Assembly: GCA_021803035.1 (NCBI GenBank)
Contig: JAJZME010000059.1
Location: forward strand, 210,105-274,104
DNA from: Acidobacteriota bacterium
GTDB lineage: Bacteria; Acidobacteriota; Terriglobia; Terriglobales; Acidobacteriaceae
Length of the DNA stretch: 64,000 nt
Direction: 5' to 3'
The translations under genes were made by a program, and so were the position numbers. This document shows, in pieces, positions 40,514-49,600 of this stretch. The first letter of the stretch is position 1. Each line of letters begins with the position of its first letter. The notes under the pieces were generated by a model. It searched no databases and had not been told where the DNA came from. It was given only the letters and a program-made list of their open reading frames with translations.

Positions 40514-40792
40514 TCAGTCCGCAAGAAAGGCCAGCGACTGAAGCGTGGTGATCTCAAACGGCTTACGGCAACGGATATTGGCGCAAGACAGCTTGTCATC
40601 GCGTCTTACCATGTAAGACTGCGCTTTGGCGAAGCGGGCGCGGTCGCGCTCATCGGCGCCGCGCGGCGGTTGGGCTTTCTTGCGGCGCACCACCCAGCTC
40701 ACTTTGTACTCCGCCGTCTGCCCGCATTTGGGGCAGGTGAGCATGTGCGTCTTCAATTCCGTGGTCTCCGTAAAAAAATCCCGCTCTTCCAT
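40514..40792 (-). CDS. Small zinc-ribbon-like protein
   Basis: A 92-aa soluble protein with two cysteine pairs (CPKC at 20-23 and CANIRC at 70-75) framing a basic, arginine-rich middle (VRRKKAQPPRGADERDRARF). The pattern fits a zinc ribbon that may bind nucleic acid. GGAG precedes the ATG by 4 nt. Function unknown. The coding sequence contains one inverted pair of the GTAAGAC heptamer (40603-40619) discussed in the findings. Confidence 0.72.
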   Translation of the reverse strand: MEERDFFTETTELKTHMLTCPKCGQTAEYKVSWVVRRKKAQPPRGADERDRARFAKAQSYMVRRDDKLSCANIRCRKPFEITTLQSLAFLAD

Positions 40793-40878
40793 CGCTCTCC
40801 GGCGCCTCCGAACCCTTGCCCTTCGGATAAGCTAGCCGCGCTGCCGGCTTCGCTCTTCCGCTCGGGCAGAATCTATTC

Positions 40879-40884
40879 CATACT
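40879..40884 (+). promoter_or_regulatory. -10-like hexamer before the 56-aa gene
   Basis: CATACT ends 10 nt before ATG 40895. No Shine-Dalgarno lies between them. Confidence 0.3.
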
Positions 40885-40894
40885 CAACCTTGCC

Positions 40895-41065
40895 ATGGCG
40901 AAACGCAAGCCACCCCGGTTTTCCGCAACCAAAGCGGTGAAGGCCAACGCCCGCGAACGCGTGGGCCAGCCACCACCCGTACGTGTGGTCCAGGACGAGC
41001 CGCGCACCGGTCGCCATGCCAAGCACAAGCCAAAACTGGAAGAGATCATCCGGCGGGGCGAGTAG
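40895..41065 (+). CDS. Small basic protein, conserved-looking, unknown function
   Basis: A 56-aa, strongly basic protein: MAKRKPPRFSATKAVKANAR at the start, then RVGQPPPVRVV and a tail KHKPKLEEIIRRGE. I recall similar short proteins in other acidobacteria, with the same FSATKAVKAxARERxGxPPP opening, but know no function. The composition suggests nucleic-acid or ribosome binding. It is divergent from the zinc-ribbon gene (starts 103 bp apart). Confidence 0.7.
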   Translation: MAKRKPPRFSATKAVKANARERVGQPPPVRVVQDEPRTGRHAKHKPKLEEIIRRGE

Positions 41066-41084
41066 GCGCAGTAAAAAGCGGCGC

Positions 41085-41183
41085 GTAAGACAGAGCCGGC
41101 GAGGAGCCTTGGCGCGTCTTACAGCGCCCGTTGCGCGTAAGACAAGGGCAATTTGCGTGCGCGGGCGTAAGACGCCGTCTTAC
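41085..41183. repeat. Cluster of GTAAGAC/GTCTTAC heptamers
   Basis: Within 99 bp there are three GTAAGAC (41085, 41137, 41167) and two GTCTTAC (41116, 41177), mostly preceded by CGC or GGC. The last two form a 7-bp hairpin with a 3-nt loop. Two further copies in inverted order lie at 40603-40619 inside the zinc-ribbon gene. Confidence 0.7.
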
Positions 41184-41244
41184 AAAAGCCAAGGCAGCGT
41201 CTAACCGCGGGCGCGGAGCCGCCCGCAAAGGACTTGCCCGAGCT

Positions 41245-41991
41245 TCAGTGCTTCAGACGCCAGACAATGCGCCGGAAGAGCCCCAGAACGCGGCGCGCAT
41301 CGGCTTCCGTGAGCGTGAGACGGCGCAGCAGCAGGCGCAGATCGTGCCGGTTGGCCTCGCGCATGGCCGCGGGCGAGTAGCCGGCGGCAGCCATGGCCTG
41401 CTCGACGACTTCGGCTACAAGCTCCAGGCGGGCCGCGGAAGCCGCTTGTCCGGCTTCGGCAGCCTGAGCAGCGGCGCTTTCTCGCGAATCGAACACCCGC
41501 GACGCCAATTCATACAGGCAGACGGCCACGGCCTGACCCAGGTTCATGGAGGGCTGATGGGAACTGGTGGGAATTTCGGCCAGCAGGTGGCAGTAGGAAA
41601 GGTCTTCACGCGTAAGGCCGCGCTTTTCCGGGCCAAAGACCAGCGCAACCCGGCCGCCGCGGTCCAGGTGCCGGCGAACCAGCGGCGCCAGCCGGGGCAG
41701 ATCAGCGACGGGCTGCTCGGGCCTGCGATGGGCCTGCGTTCCGGTGCCCACAACCAGCGTGCAATCGGCCAGGGCCTCAGCCAGGGTCGCGGTCTGTTGC
41801 GCGCTTTGGAGCAGTTCCGGCGCACCGACCGCCGAGCGGGCCTCGCGCCAGTTGGGCGCGTAGGGCGCAACAACGGCCAGTTGCGTGAAGCCAAAGTTCG
41901 CCATGGCCCGCGCCGCGGCCCCGATATTGAGCGGATTCCGCGGAGAGACGAGCACGACATGGAGGCGATCGTGTTGGGCTGCGGCAGGCAA
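41245..41991 (-). CDS. trmJ: tRNA/rRNA 2'-O-methyltransferase, TrmJ-like (SPOUT)
   Basis: A 248-aa SpoU-family RNA methyltransferase. Motif 1 is SPRNPLNIGAAARAM, motif 2 RVALVFGPEKRGLT and motif 3 HQPSMNLGQAVAVCLYE, which together build the knotted SAM site. A helical C-terminal extension (about 165-248) is typical of TrmJ, which methylates position 32 of tRNAs. The start appears to be TTG 41991; a TACACT hexamer lies 6 nt upstream on the minus strand. A later in-frame GTG would cut into the first conserved strand. Confidence 0.88.
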   Translation of the reverse strand: MPAAAQHDRLHVVLVSPRNPLNIGAAARAMANFGFTQLAVVAPYAPNWREARSAVGAPELLQSAQQTATLAEALADCTLVVGTGTQAHRRPEQPVADLPRLAPLVRRHLDRGGRVALVFGPEKRGLTREDLSYCHLLAEIPTSSHQPSMNLGQAVAVCLYELASRVFDSRESAAAQAAEAGQAASAARLELVAEVVEQAMAAAGYSPAAMREANRHDLRLLLRRLTLTEADARRVLGLFRRIVWRLKH

Positions 41992-41997
41992 ACTACA

Positions 41998-42003
41998 AGT
42001 GTA
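41998..42003 (-). promoter_or_regulatory. -10-like hexamer before the trmJ TTG start
   Basis: On the minus strand TACACT is followed by 6 nt and then TTG. The same spacing occurs before rnhB and plsC. Confidence 0.3.
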
Positions 42004-42011
42004 GAGCCGCG

Positions 42012-42045
42012 GCCTTCAGCCGGCACCGAGTCACCCGCTGAAGGC
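42012..42045 (-). terminator. Hairpin between the HhH gene and trmJ
   Basis: GCCTTCAGC (42012-42020) and GCTGAAGGC (42037-42045) form a 9-bp stem with a 16-nt loop, 21 nt past the stop of the upstream gene on the minus strand. Confidence 0.45.
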
Positions 42046-42065
42046 CCGGCTCTGCCGCGAATCGG

Positions 42066-42623
42066 CTACTCCAAATGGGTCTTCGACCACTCCCACAGGG
42101 CGCGGTCGAGGGCGCGCAGCGGCGTGGGAGCCGGCAGGTCGCCCTGCGGCTTCACAATCTGGCTGTCGGCCAGCCGCTTGCAGAAAGCCAGATACTCCTC
42201 ATAAAAATGCACATCATGCCGGGAATGGCCCAAGGCCTCAAGGGAACGGAAATCGAGCACGGTATAGCGATCAGGGAAGATCGCAGCCAGAATCGCCGAA
42301 GCTATGGTAATGTCCACGCCGTGCAAATCCAGTAGCGCCTTCACGGCCGCGCTGGTTGTCGATTGGGGCGAAGCGGCCACGGTCAGCGCGTGCTTGATCT
42401 TCTCGTTGCTGTTGCCGATCAGATACTGCACCGCGCGCTCCGACTTCCAGCGCACGATGGCTTCAAGATTGGCCAGCGTGTAATCTCCGTTGCGAATTGC
42501 TTCACCAGCCTCAAAGGCAGCCTTTTCCAACTCCTTTTCCTTTTCCCCGGACTGTTTCCAATACTCTTCGGCCAAATGTTGCAGGTCCGCTTCCGCGGGC
42601 TGAAGCTGAAAATATGCCACCAT
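42066..42623 (-). CDS. Unknown protein with helix-hairpin-helix-like core
   Basis: A 185-aa mostly helical protein. The N-terminal half has charged heptads (EKEKELEKAAFEAGEAI); the centre reads LLDLHGVDITIASAILAAIFPDRYTVLDFRSLEALG, close to the helix-hairpin-helix segment of DNA-glycosylase-like proteins but without their catalytic Lys/Asp. Several unrelated bacteria carry small proteins with this ...ASAILxAIxPxRYTVxDFRxLxxLG block; no role is known to me. AAGGAAGG lies 10 nt before ATG 42623, so the start is well supported. Confidence 0.75.
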   Translation of the reverse strand: MVAYFQLQPAEADLQHLAEEYWKQSGEKEKELEKAAFEAGEAIRNGDYTLANLEAIVRWKSERAVQYLIGNSNEKIKHALTVAASPQSTTSAAVKALLDLHGVDITIASAILAAIFPDRYTVLDFRSLEALGHSRHDVHFYEEYLAFCKRLADSQIVKPQGDLPAPTPLRALDRALWEWSKTHLE

Positions 42624-43117
42624 TTTTGATTCCTTCCTTTCACAAAACCGTAGACACAATAGGCCCGATGGGAAATCTTTGTCAATCTCCCGATCCTTGG
42701 ACGCAAACGGCCCGGAGCGCGCTCTGAGAACCGGCCGATTTTTCCGCTTGAACCACCAGCGTAAACAGCCCCGGCCAGAGGCCAAAGGCGACACCGGCAA
42801 CCGCGAGAGAAGTCACCGGACCGGAACCGAAAAATCCAATAAGCAATTGATTATATTGCTATTATGAAAGATCAAATATCTGTGCGCCACGACCCGAACG
42901 GGTTCTGCAAAACTGCGGCGATGATGGGCTGGCGAAAGCCAGGCAAGTCAGCGGTTGCGGCGGAAAACGCCCCAAAGCGCTCCGCGCATTGCCCCGCTGC
43001 ACCCGCTCCACGGTAGACCCCACGAACAAACGCGTTTATGATGCGGAGTTGATGTCACGCCGTTGCGGCCGTCTGACATTTTGAAAGCCGGGGGCGAACC
43101 GGCCGGAGGTCAAACCA
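42624..43117. other. Divergent intergenic region upstream of glgA
   Basis: About 490 bp. An AT-rich spot near 42840-42870 contains the inverted repeat AGCAAT-N7-ATTGCT (42842-42860), operator-like in size, and TATTAT at 42860-42865. A 50-codon open frame from ATG 42864 has no recognisable character and is not called. Otherwise nothing seen. Confidence 0.4.
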
Positions 43118-44341
43118 TTGCGAGTCGGGTTATTCACGCGGGAGTATCCTCCGCACGTTTACGGGGGTGCGGGAGTTCATGTCGACTATCTGAGCCGTGA
43201 GCTGGCGCGCGAAATTGAGGTCGAGGTCCACTGCTGGGGGAAGCAGTTCGGGAACAATGGCAAGCTCTTTGTGCGCGGCGCCGAGCCGTGGAGCGAAATC
43301 ACGAACGGCACCGAAGCCAGGTTCAAGGGCGCGCTGGAGGCGCTGAGCCTGAACCTGACACAGATCAAGGCCCTGGAAGGCATCGACCTGGTTCACACGC
43401 ATACGTGGTATGCGTCGATGGCCGGCTACCTGGCCAAGAAACTCTACGGCGTGCCGTTTGTAATGACCACGCATTCGCTGGAGCCGCTGCGGGCCTGGAA
43501 GGCCGAGCAACTGGGCAGCGGCTATGCCATGAGCTCCTGGATGGAGCGCACCGCGATTCTGGATGCGGACGCGATCATTGCCGTGTCGAAGGGCACCAGG
43601 GCGGACATTCTGCGCGCCTACCCCGACGTGGACCCGGCCCGGGTTCACGTCATCTACAACGGCATCAACCTGAGCGAATACCGGAAGACCGCGGAGACCC
43701 AAGCGCTCACCGATTACGGCGTGGATCCGGCCGTGCCCTATGTGCTGTTTGTGGGGCGCATCACGCGCCAGAAGGGCGTGACGCATCTGGTCGACGCCAT
43801 TCGCTATCTGCCGCCGGAAACACAGGTAGTGCTGTGCGCCGGAGCGCCCGATACGCCGGAGATTGCGGCCGAGATGCGCGAGAAAGTCGAAGAGGCGCGC
43901 AAGGCGCATTCGCGCATTGTGTGGATTGAAAAGATGGTCAGCAAGCAGGAGGCGATTCAGCTTTACAGCAACGCGCGCCTGTTCTGCTGCCCGTCCGTCT
44001 ACGAGCCGTTCGGCATCATCAACCTTGAAGCGATGGCCTGCGGCGCCGCGGTTGTGGCCAGCGCCACCGGCGGCATTCTGGAAGTGGTGGTTGAAGGCGA
44101 GACCGGGCATCTGGTTCCCTTCGAGCACGATCCGGTAACCGGATTTCCCAGCAATCCCGAGCAGTTTGCGCGGGATCTGGCGGCGCGCATCGCGGAGTTG
44201 CTCGGCGATCCGGAGAAGTGCCGGCGCTTGGGCGAGGCCGGACGGCGGCGCGCGGAAGAGATCTTCAGTTGGCGCGCAATCGCCCAGCAAACCATCGCGC
44301 TTTACAGCCAGCTTGTGGAAAAGGAAAAGGCGGCGCAATGA
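43118..44341 (+). CDS. glgA: Glycogen/maltose-1-phosphate synthase, GT4 (GlgA/GlgM type)
   Basis: A 407-aa GT-B glycosyltransferase. Blocks: TREYPPHVYGGAGVHVDYLSREL at the N-terminus, HTHTWYASMAGYLAKK, FVGRITRQKGVTHLVDAI, and the donor site SVYEPFGIINLEAMACGAAVVAS. This is the actinobacterial-type GlgA, whose mycobacterial member makes maltose-1-phosphate from ADP-glucose and glucose-1-phosphate. Adjacency to glgE supports that role, though plain glycogen synthase activity is possible. The start is TTG: GGAGG precedes it by 8 nt and no ATG fits. It overlaps glgE as ATGA. Confidence 0.92.
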   Translation: MRVGLFTREYPPHVYGGAGVHVDYLSRELAREIEVEVHCWGKQFGNNGKLFVRGAEPWSEITNGTEARFKGALEALSLNLTQIKALEGIDLVHTHTWYASMAGYLAKKLYGVPFVMTTHSLEPLRAWKAEQLGSGYAMSSWMERTAILDADAIIAVSKGTRADILRAYPDVDPARVHVIYNGINLSEYRKTAETQALTDYGVDPAVPYVLFVGRITRQKGVTHLVDAIRYLPPETQVVLCAGAPDTPEIAAEMREKVEEARKAHSRIVWIEKMVSKQEAIQLYSNARLFCCPSVYEPFGIINLEAMACGAAVVASATGGILEVVVEGETGHLVPFEHDPVTGFPSNPEQFARDLAARIAELLGDPEKCRRLGEAGRRRAEEIFSWRAIAQQTIALYSQLVEKEKAAQ

Positions 44342-46335
44342 CGGCAAATCGATCCGACGGACGCAACCGAGTCGTGATTGAAGGCATTACCCCCGAAGTG
44401 GACGGCGGGCGCTTTCCGGCCAAGCGCACCGTGGGCGATCAGGTTGCGGTTGAAGCCGACATCTTCGCCGACGGACACGACGCCGTGGCCGCCTCACTGC
44501 TCGCCAACCGGCTGGGCTCCGACGACTGGACCGAAATCCCCATGCGGCCTCTGGTCAACGACCGCTGGACGGCGGCGTTTCGCGTGGCCGAGCTGGGCCA
44601 CTACCGGTTCAGGGTGCAGGGCTGGGTCGACCGCTTCGAGACGTGGCGGCGCGATCTGCTCAAGCGCATTCAGGCCGACAGCGACACCACGGTCGACTAC
44701 CAGATCGGCGCCAACCTGGTTGATGAGACTGCGGAGCGGGCCTCTGGCGCCGATGCCATCTGGCTGCGCGAGCGGGCTTCGGTTCTGCGCTCGCCGCTGG
44801 AGCCCAAGCATCTGCGCACGCACGCCACCGATCCCATGCTGCACGAGCTGGCGTTGCGCCATCCCGACAAGCGTTTTGCAACGGAGTCGGATCGTGACCT
44901 GAAAGTGGTGGTTGAGCCAGAGCGCGCCCGGTTCAGCTCCTGGTATGAATTCTTTCCCCGCTCCACCGCGGCTGAGGCCGGCAAGCACGGAACCTTTGCC
45001 GACTGCGAAAAGCGGCTGGAATACGTGGCCGCGTTGGGCTTCAACGTCGTCTACCTGCCGCCGATTCATCCCATCGGTTCCACCTTCCGCAAGGGACGCA
45101 ACAACACCCCTGAAGCGCAATCCGGCGATTGCGGCAGCCCGTGGGCCATTGGCGCAGCCGACGGCGGGCACAAGGAGATCCACAGGGAGCTGGGCGCCAT
45201 CGAGGATTTCCGCCGCTTTGTCGCGCGGGCCAGAGATCTGGATTTGAGCGTGGCCCTCGATGTGGCCTTTCAGTCTTCGCCCGATCACCCATACGTGCGC
45301 GAGCACCAGCAGTGGTTCCGCATGCGGCCCGATGGAACGATTCAATATGCCGAGAACCCTCCGAAGAAATATCAGGACATTTATCCATTCGACTTCGAGA
45401 GCGAAGACTGGCGCGGCATGTGGGAGGAGTTCAAGAGCGTCTTTCTTTACTGGATCAGCGAAGGCGTAACCATCTTTCGCGTAGACAACCCGCACACCAA
45501 GGCGTTTCCCTTCTGGGAGTGGGTCATCGCCGAGGTCAAGCGCGAGCATCCTGAAGCGATCTTTCTTGCCGAGGCTTTCACGCGGCCCAAGATCATGTAC
45601 CGGCTGGCTAAGATCGGCTTCGGACAGTCGTACACCTACTTTCCCTGGCGCAATGGCAAGCACGAGATCACGGCCTACCTCACCGAGCTGACGCAGACGC
45701 CGGTGCGCGAGTTCTTCCGCGCCAACCACTGGCCGAACACGCCCGACATTCTCACCGAATTCCTGCAGGTGGGCGGACGCGCTGCCTTCGTCATCCGCCT
45801 GCTGCTTGCCGCCACGCTGGGCGCCAACTACGGCATCTACGGCCCGGCCTTCGAACTGATGGAAAATCGCCCCCTGCGGCGCGGCAGCGAGGAGTATCTC
45901 AACTCGGAAAAGTACGAGATTCGCCACTGGAATCTTGACCGGGCCGACAGCCTGTGCGATCTGATCGCGCGCGTCAACGGCATTCGCAACGAGAATCCGG
46001 CGCTGCAGAACGACTGGTCGCTCCGCTTCCACCAGACCGACAATGAGCAACTGCTCAGCTACAGCAAGGAATCCGAGGACCGCTCGAATCTGATTCTGAC
46101 GATTGTCAATCTCGACCCGCATTACAAGCAGTCCGGGCACGTCACCCTGCCGCTCGATGAACTGGAGATTCCGCGGGACCGCGCCTACGAAGCCGAAGAC
46201 CTGTTAACCGGCGAACGCTATCTTTGGCACGGCCCGAACAACTATGTGGAGTTGAACCCTGCCGGGCTTTCCGGCCACATTCTGAAGATTCACCGTCATC
46301 TCAAGGTGGAGACGGATTTCGAGTATTTCCTGTAA
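44338..46335 (+). CDS. glgE: Alpha-1,4-glucan:maltose-1-phosphate maltosyltransferase
   Basis: GlgE adds maltosyl units from maltose-1-phosphate to alpha-1,4-glucan. The 665-aa GH13_3 protein has an N-terminal beta domain, a long helical insertion, then the barrel: SWYEFFPRS, VVYLPPIHPIGSTFRKGRNN, nucleophile Asp383 in FRVDNPHTK and acid Glu412 in FLAEAFTRPK. These match Asp394/Glu423 of Streptomyces GlgE in order and spacing. Translation is coupled to glgA by ATGA. A hairpin follows the stop. Confidence 0.96.
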   Translation: MTANRSDGRNRVVIEGITPEVDGGRFPAKRTVGDQVAVEADIFADGHDAVAASLLANRLGSDDWTEIPMRPLVNDRWTAAFRVAELGHYRFRVQGWVDRFETWRRDLLKRIQADSDTTVDYQIGANLVDETAERASGADAIWLRERASVLRSPLEPKHLRTHATDPMLHELALRHPDKRFATESDRDLKVVVEPERARFSSWYEFFPRSTAAEAGKHGTFADCEKRLEYVAALGFNVVYLPPIHPIGSTFRKGRNNTPEAQSGDCGSPWAIGAADGGHKEIHRELGAIEDFRRFVARARDLDLSVALDVAFQSSPDHPYVREHQQWFRMRPDGTIQYAENPPKKYQDIYPFDFESEDWRGMWEEFKSVFLYWISEGVTIFRVDNPHTKAFPFWEWVIAEVKREHPEAIFLAEAFTRPKIMYRLAKIGFGQSYTYFPWRNGKHEITAYLTELTQTPVREFFRANHWPNTPDILTEFLQVGGRAAFVIRLLLAATLGANYGIYGPAFELMENRPLRRGSEEYLNSEKYEIRHWNLDRADSLCDLIARVNGIRNENPALQNDWSLRFHQTDNEQLLSYSKESEDRSNLILTIVNLDPHYKQSGHVTLPLDELEIPRDRAYEAEDLLTGERYLWHGPNNYVELNPAGLSGHILKIHRHLKVETDFEYFL

Positions 46336-46346
46336 GGAACCCCGCG

Positions 46347-46369
46347 GCCGCGCGCAACAAGCGCGCGGC
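46347..46369 (+). terminator. GC-rich hairpin between glgE and treS
   Basis: GCCGCGCGC and GCGCGCGGC form a 9-bp stem around AACAA, 11 nt past the glgE stop. There is no T-run, so it may separate or stabilise transcripts rather than stop them fully. Confidence 0.5.
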
Positions 46370-46630
46370 GGCTCGGGCTGCTGACGATTGGAAGAGTCAA
46401 TCCTCGAAGAAACTGCGAGCCAATGCGCTTTCAAGCTCCGAAAGGCATGAAAAGACTCTTCGCAGTGATACACGCATCGAAGATTAAGAGGAAGACCGGG
46501 GAGTGGGTTGTAAAACTGGATCTTTGGGTCAGCACATTTGTTTGGTACGGATCTTGCATACAAGACCGGTGAGTAAGACGGGTGCACGAACCTGATTTCC
46601 CTAATTTTCGCCATCGCGGAGTGCGAACGA

Positions 46631-49600
46631 GTGAAAAAGTTGGCAAGCGCGACCGACCCGCTCTGGTATAAAGACGCGATTATCTATGAGCTGCACGTGC
46701 GCGCCTTCACTGACTCGAACGGCGACGGCATCGGCGACTTTCCCGGACTGCTTTCGCGGCTCGACTATCTGCAGGATCTGGGCATCACCTGCATCTGGCT
46801 CCTGCCCTTCTTTCCTTCGCCGCTGCGCGACGACGGATACGACATCGCAAACTACACCGATGTCAACCCGGCCTACGGAACGCTTGCCGACTTCAAATCG
46901 TTTCTTGACGCGGCGCACCAGCGCAACATGCAGGTGATGATCGAAATGGTGGTGAACCACACCAGCGACCAGCACCCCTGGTTCAAGGCCGCGCGCCTGG
47001 CGCCGCCGGGCTCGCCGGAACGCGAGATGTATGTGTGGTCGCCGAGCGACCAGCTTTACAAAGACGCGCGCATCATCTTCACGGACACGGAAAAATCGAA
47101 CTGGACCTGGGACGACACCGCCAAGGCCTATTACTGGCACCGCTTCTTTTCCCATCAGCCGGACCTGAACTACGACAATCCGCTGGTGATTGAAGAAGTG
47201 GTGAAGGCGATGCGCTTCTGGCTCGATATGGGCGTCGACGCGCTGCGCATGGACGCCATTCCATACCTCGTAGAGCGCGACGGCACGTCCTGCGAAAACC
47301 TGCCCGAGACGCACGACATGGTGCGCAAGCTGCGCGCCGCCATCGACGACGGGTACGCCAACCGCATGATTCTGGCCGAAGCCAATCAGTGGCCCGCCGA
47401 CGTGCGCCCTTACTTCGGCGACGGCGACGAGTGCCACATGGCCTTTCACTTCCCGCTGATGCCGCGCATTTATATGGCGCTGCGGCAGGAAGACCGCCTG
47501 CCCATCAGCGACATCATCGCGCAGACGCCGCCCATCCCCGAAAGCTGCCAGTGGGGCCTGTTCCTGCGCAACCACGACGAGCTCACGCTGGAGATGGTCA
47601 CCGACGACGAGCGCGACTACATGTACTTCGCCTACTCGGCCGATCCGCGCATGCGCGTCAACGTCGGCATTCGCCGCCGCCTGGCGCCGCTCGTCGACAA
47701 CAACCGCCGCCGCATCGAGCTGCTCAACTCGCTGCTGCTCAGTTTTCCCGGCACACCGATTCTTTATTACGGCGACGAGATCGGCATGGGCGACAACATC
47801 TATCTCGGCGACCGCAACGGCGTGCGCACGCCCATGCAGTGGACCTCGGACCGCAACGCGGGCTTTTCCCGCTGCGACCCCGCCCGTCTCTACTTCCCGG
47901 TCATCATGGACCCGATCTATGGCTACCAGGTGGTCAACGTCGAGGCGCAGCTCAGTGATCAATCGAGCCTGCTGCACTGGATGCGCAACATGATCGCCCT
48001 GCGCAAGCTCTTCCAGGTCTTCGGGCGCGGCACGTTTACCCTGCTCAACGCGGCCAATCGCAGGATTCTCGCCTATCTGCGCGACCTGGACCGCGGCGAC
48101 GGCACCCACGAAACCGTGCTGTGCATCGCCAACCTGAGCCGCTTCGCCCAGCCCGCCTCGCTCGATCTTGCCGATTACGCGGGCATGACGCCGGTGGAGA
48201 TGCTGGGCTACGTGCCGTTCCCCACCATCACCGCCGCGCCATACTCCCTGAGCATGGCGCCGTATTCCTTCCTCTGGTTCGAGCTGCAACCGGCCGGCTC
48301 AAAAGAAGAGCCGGCGGAAACACTGGCGGGGATCGTCCAGGCCGCTGCCGAACCAATTGAAGAAGGCATTCCTGCGGAAGTGCTTGAGCAGGGATGGGCT
48401 GGCCTTCTTTCCACGCACTGCCTGGGCATGATCGAGGGCGCGCTGCCCTCCTGGTTGCCGCGTCAAAGATGGTTCGGCGCCAAGGCGCGCCAGATTCAAT
48501 CCGCGCGCATACTGGATTGGGTCGAGCTGCCCTCCGCGCGAGCCGCGACGCCCGCCGATCCTGCAGCGGGCAAGCCGATTCCGCCCGCCCTCTTCTTCGT
48601 GGAAATTTCGTATACCGACGCCTTTTGCGACCTGTATCAGATTCCGCTGGCCATCAGCGCGGGCGCCGAAGCCGATGAGATTGGCGCCAGCAATGCGCTC
48701 TGCGTGCTGACCGTGCTGGCGCTGCCGCTGGGACCGGCAATCCTGCACGATGCGACCGTCATCGAGGATTTTCGCCAGGTTCCGCTGCAACTGATCGCGC
48801 AAAACACCACGCTGGCGCTGTTGAGCACCGGCGAAAGGCCCGGCGGCTGCACGCCCGTCCAAGAATCCACCAACGAACCCGACGGCTCAGCGCTGGACGC
48901 TTCCCCGGCGAGGCATCACATGCAGCCGCGCGAATCGCCCTCCGCGGGTGAAGCTGAGACACGTGGCAGCCTCATCCACGCGCACGCCTCCAGCGCCTTC
49001 GCGGACGCGCATGTCGCGCGGCCTCTACTTTCGCGGGTGGGATCGGCGGAGCAGTCCAACACCTCCATTCTCTACGAAGATCGGCTTATCCTGAAGCTGT
49101 TCCGGCGGCTTCAACCGGGTGAAAATCCCGACGTGGAGATCGGCCGCTTCCTCACCGAGGTGGCCCATTTCCCGCACATACCGCCGTTCCTGGGCGAAAT
49201 CGCCATGACCCGGCCCGGCTGGAAGAAGACCACCTTGGCCATGCTGCAGGGACTGGTGGCCAACCAGGGCGACGGCTGGCAGTGGTTTCTCGACCGGCTG
49301 GCCGATTTCTTTCCGGCAGCCGCAGAACTCCCGACTCCGGCCGCCATACCTGCGCCCAGCTTCCTGGCTGAAACCGAACCGGCGCCTGCACTGCTTCAAC
49401 TCGCCGGCGCATCTCTTGATGCGGCGGCGCTGCTCGGCCGCCGCACCGCCGAGATGCACCTGGCTCTGGCCACGCCCACCAGCGACCCGGCATTCGCGCC
49501 CGAGCCGTTTACGCAGGACGACCTGGTGCGTGAGGCGGTCCGCATTGAAAGCGAGGTCGTCTCCGCGCTGGAGCTGCTGAAGCAGAAGTTCCCCGCGCTC

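Noticed and set aside
42864..43016. Short open frame from an ATG in the AT-rich spot upstream of glgA
   Set aside because: About 50 codons, no ribosome-binding site, no recognisable protein character.
46601..48289. A long open frame opposite the TreS domain
   Set aside because: Antisense shadow of a well-supported catalytic domain; its product is rich in Val/His/Arg repeats with no motif.
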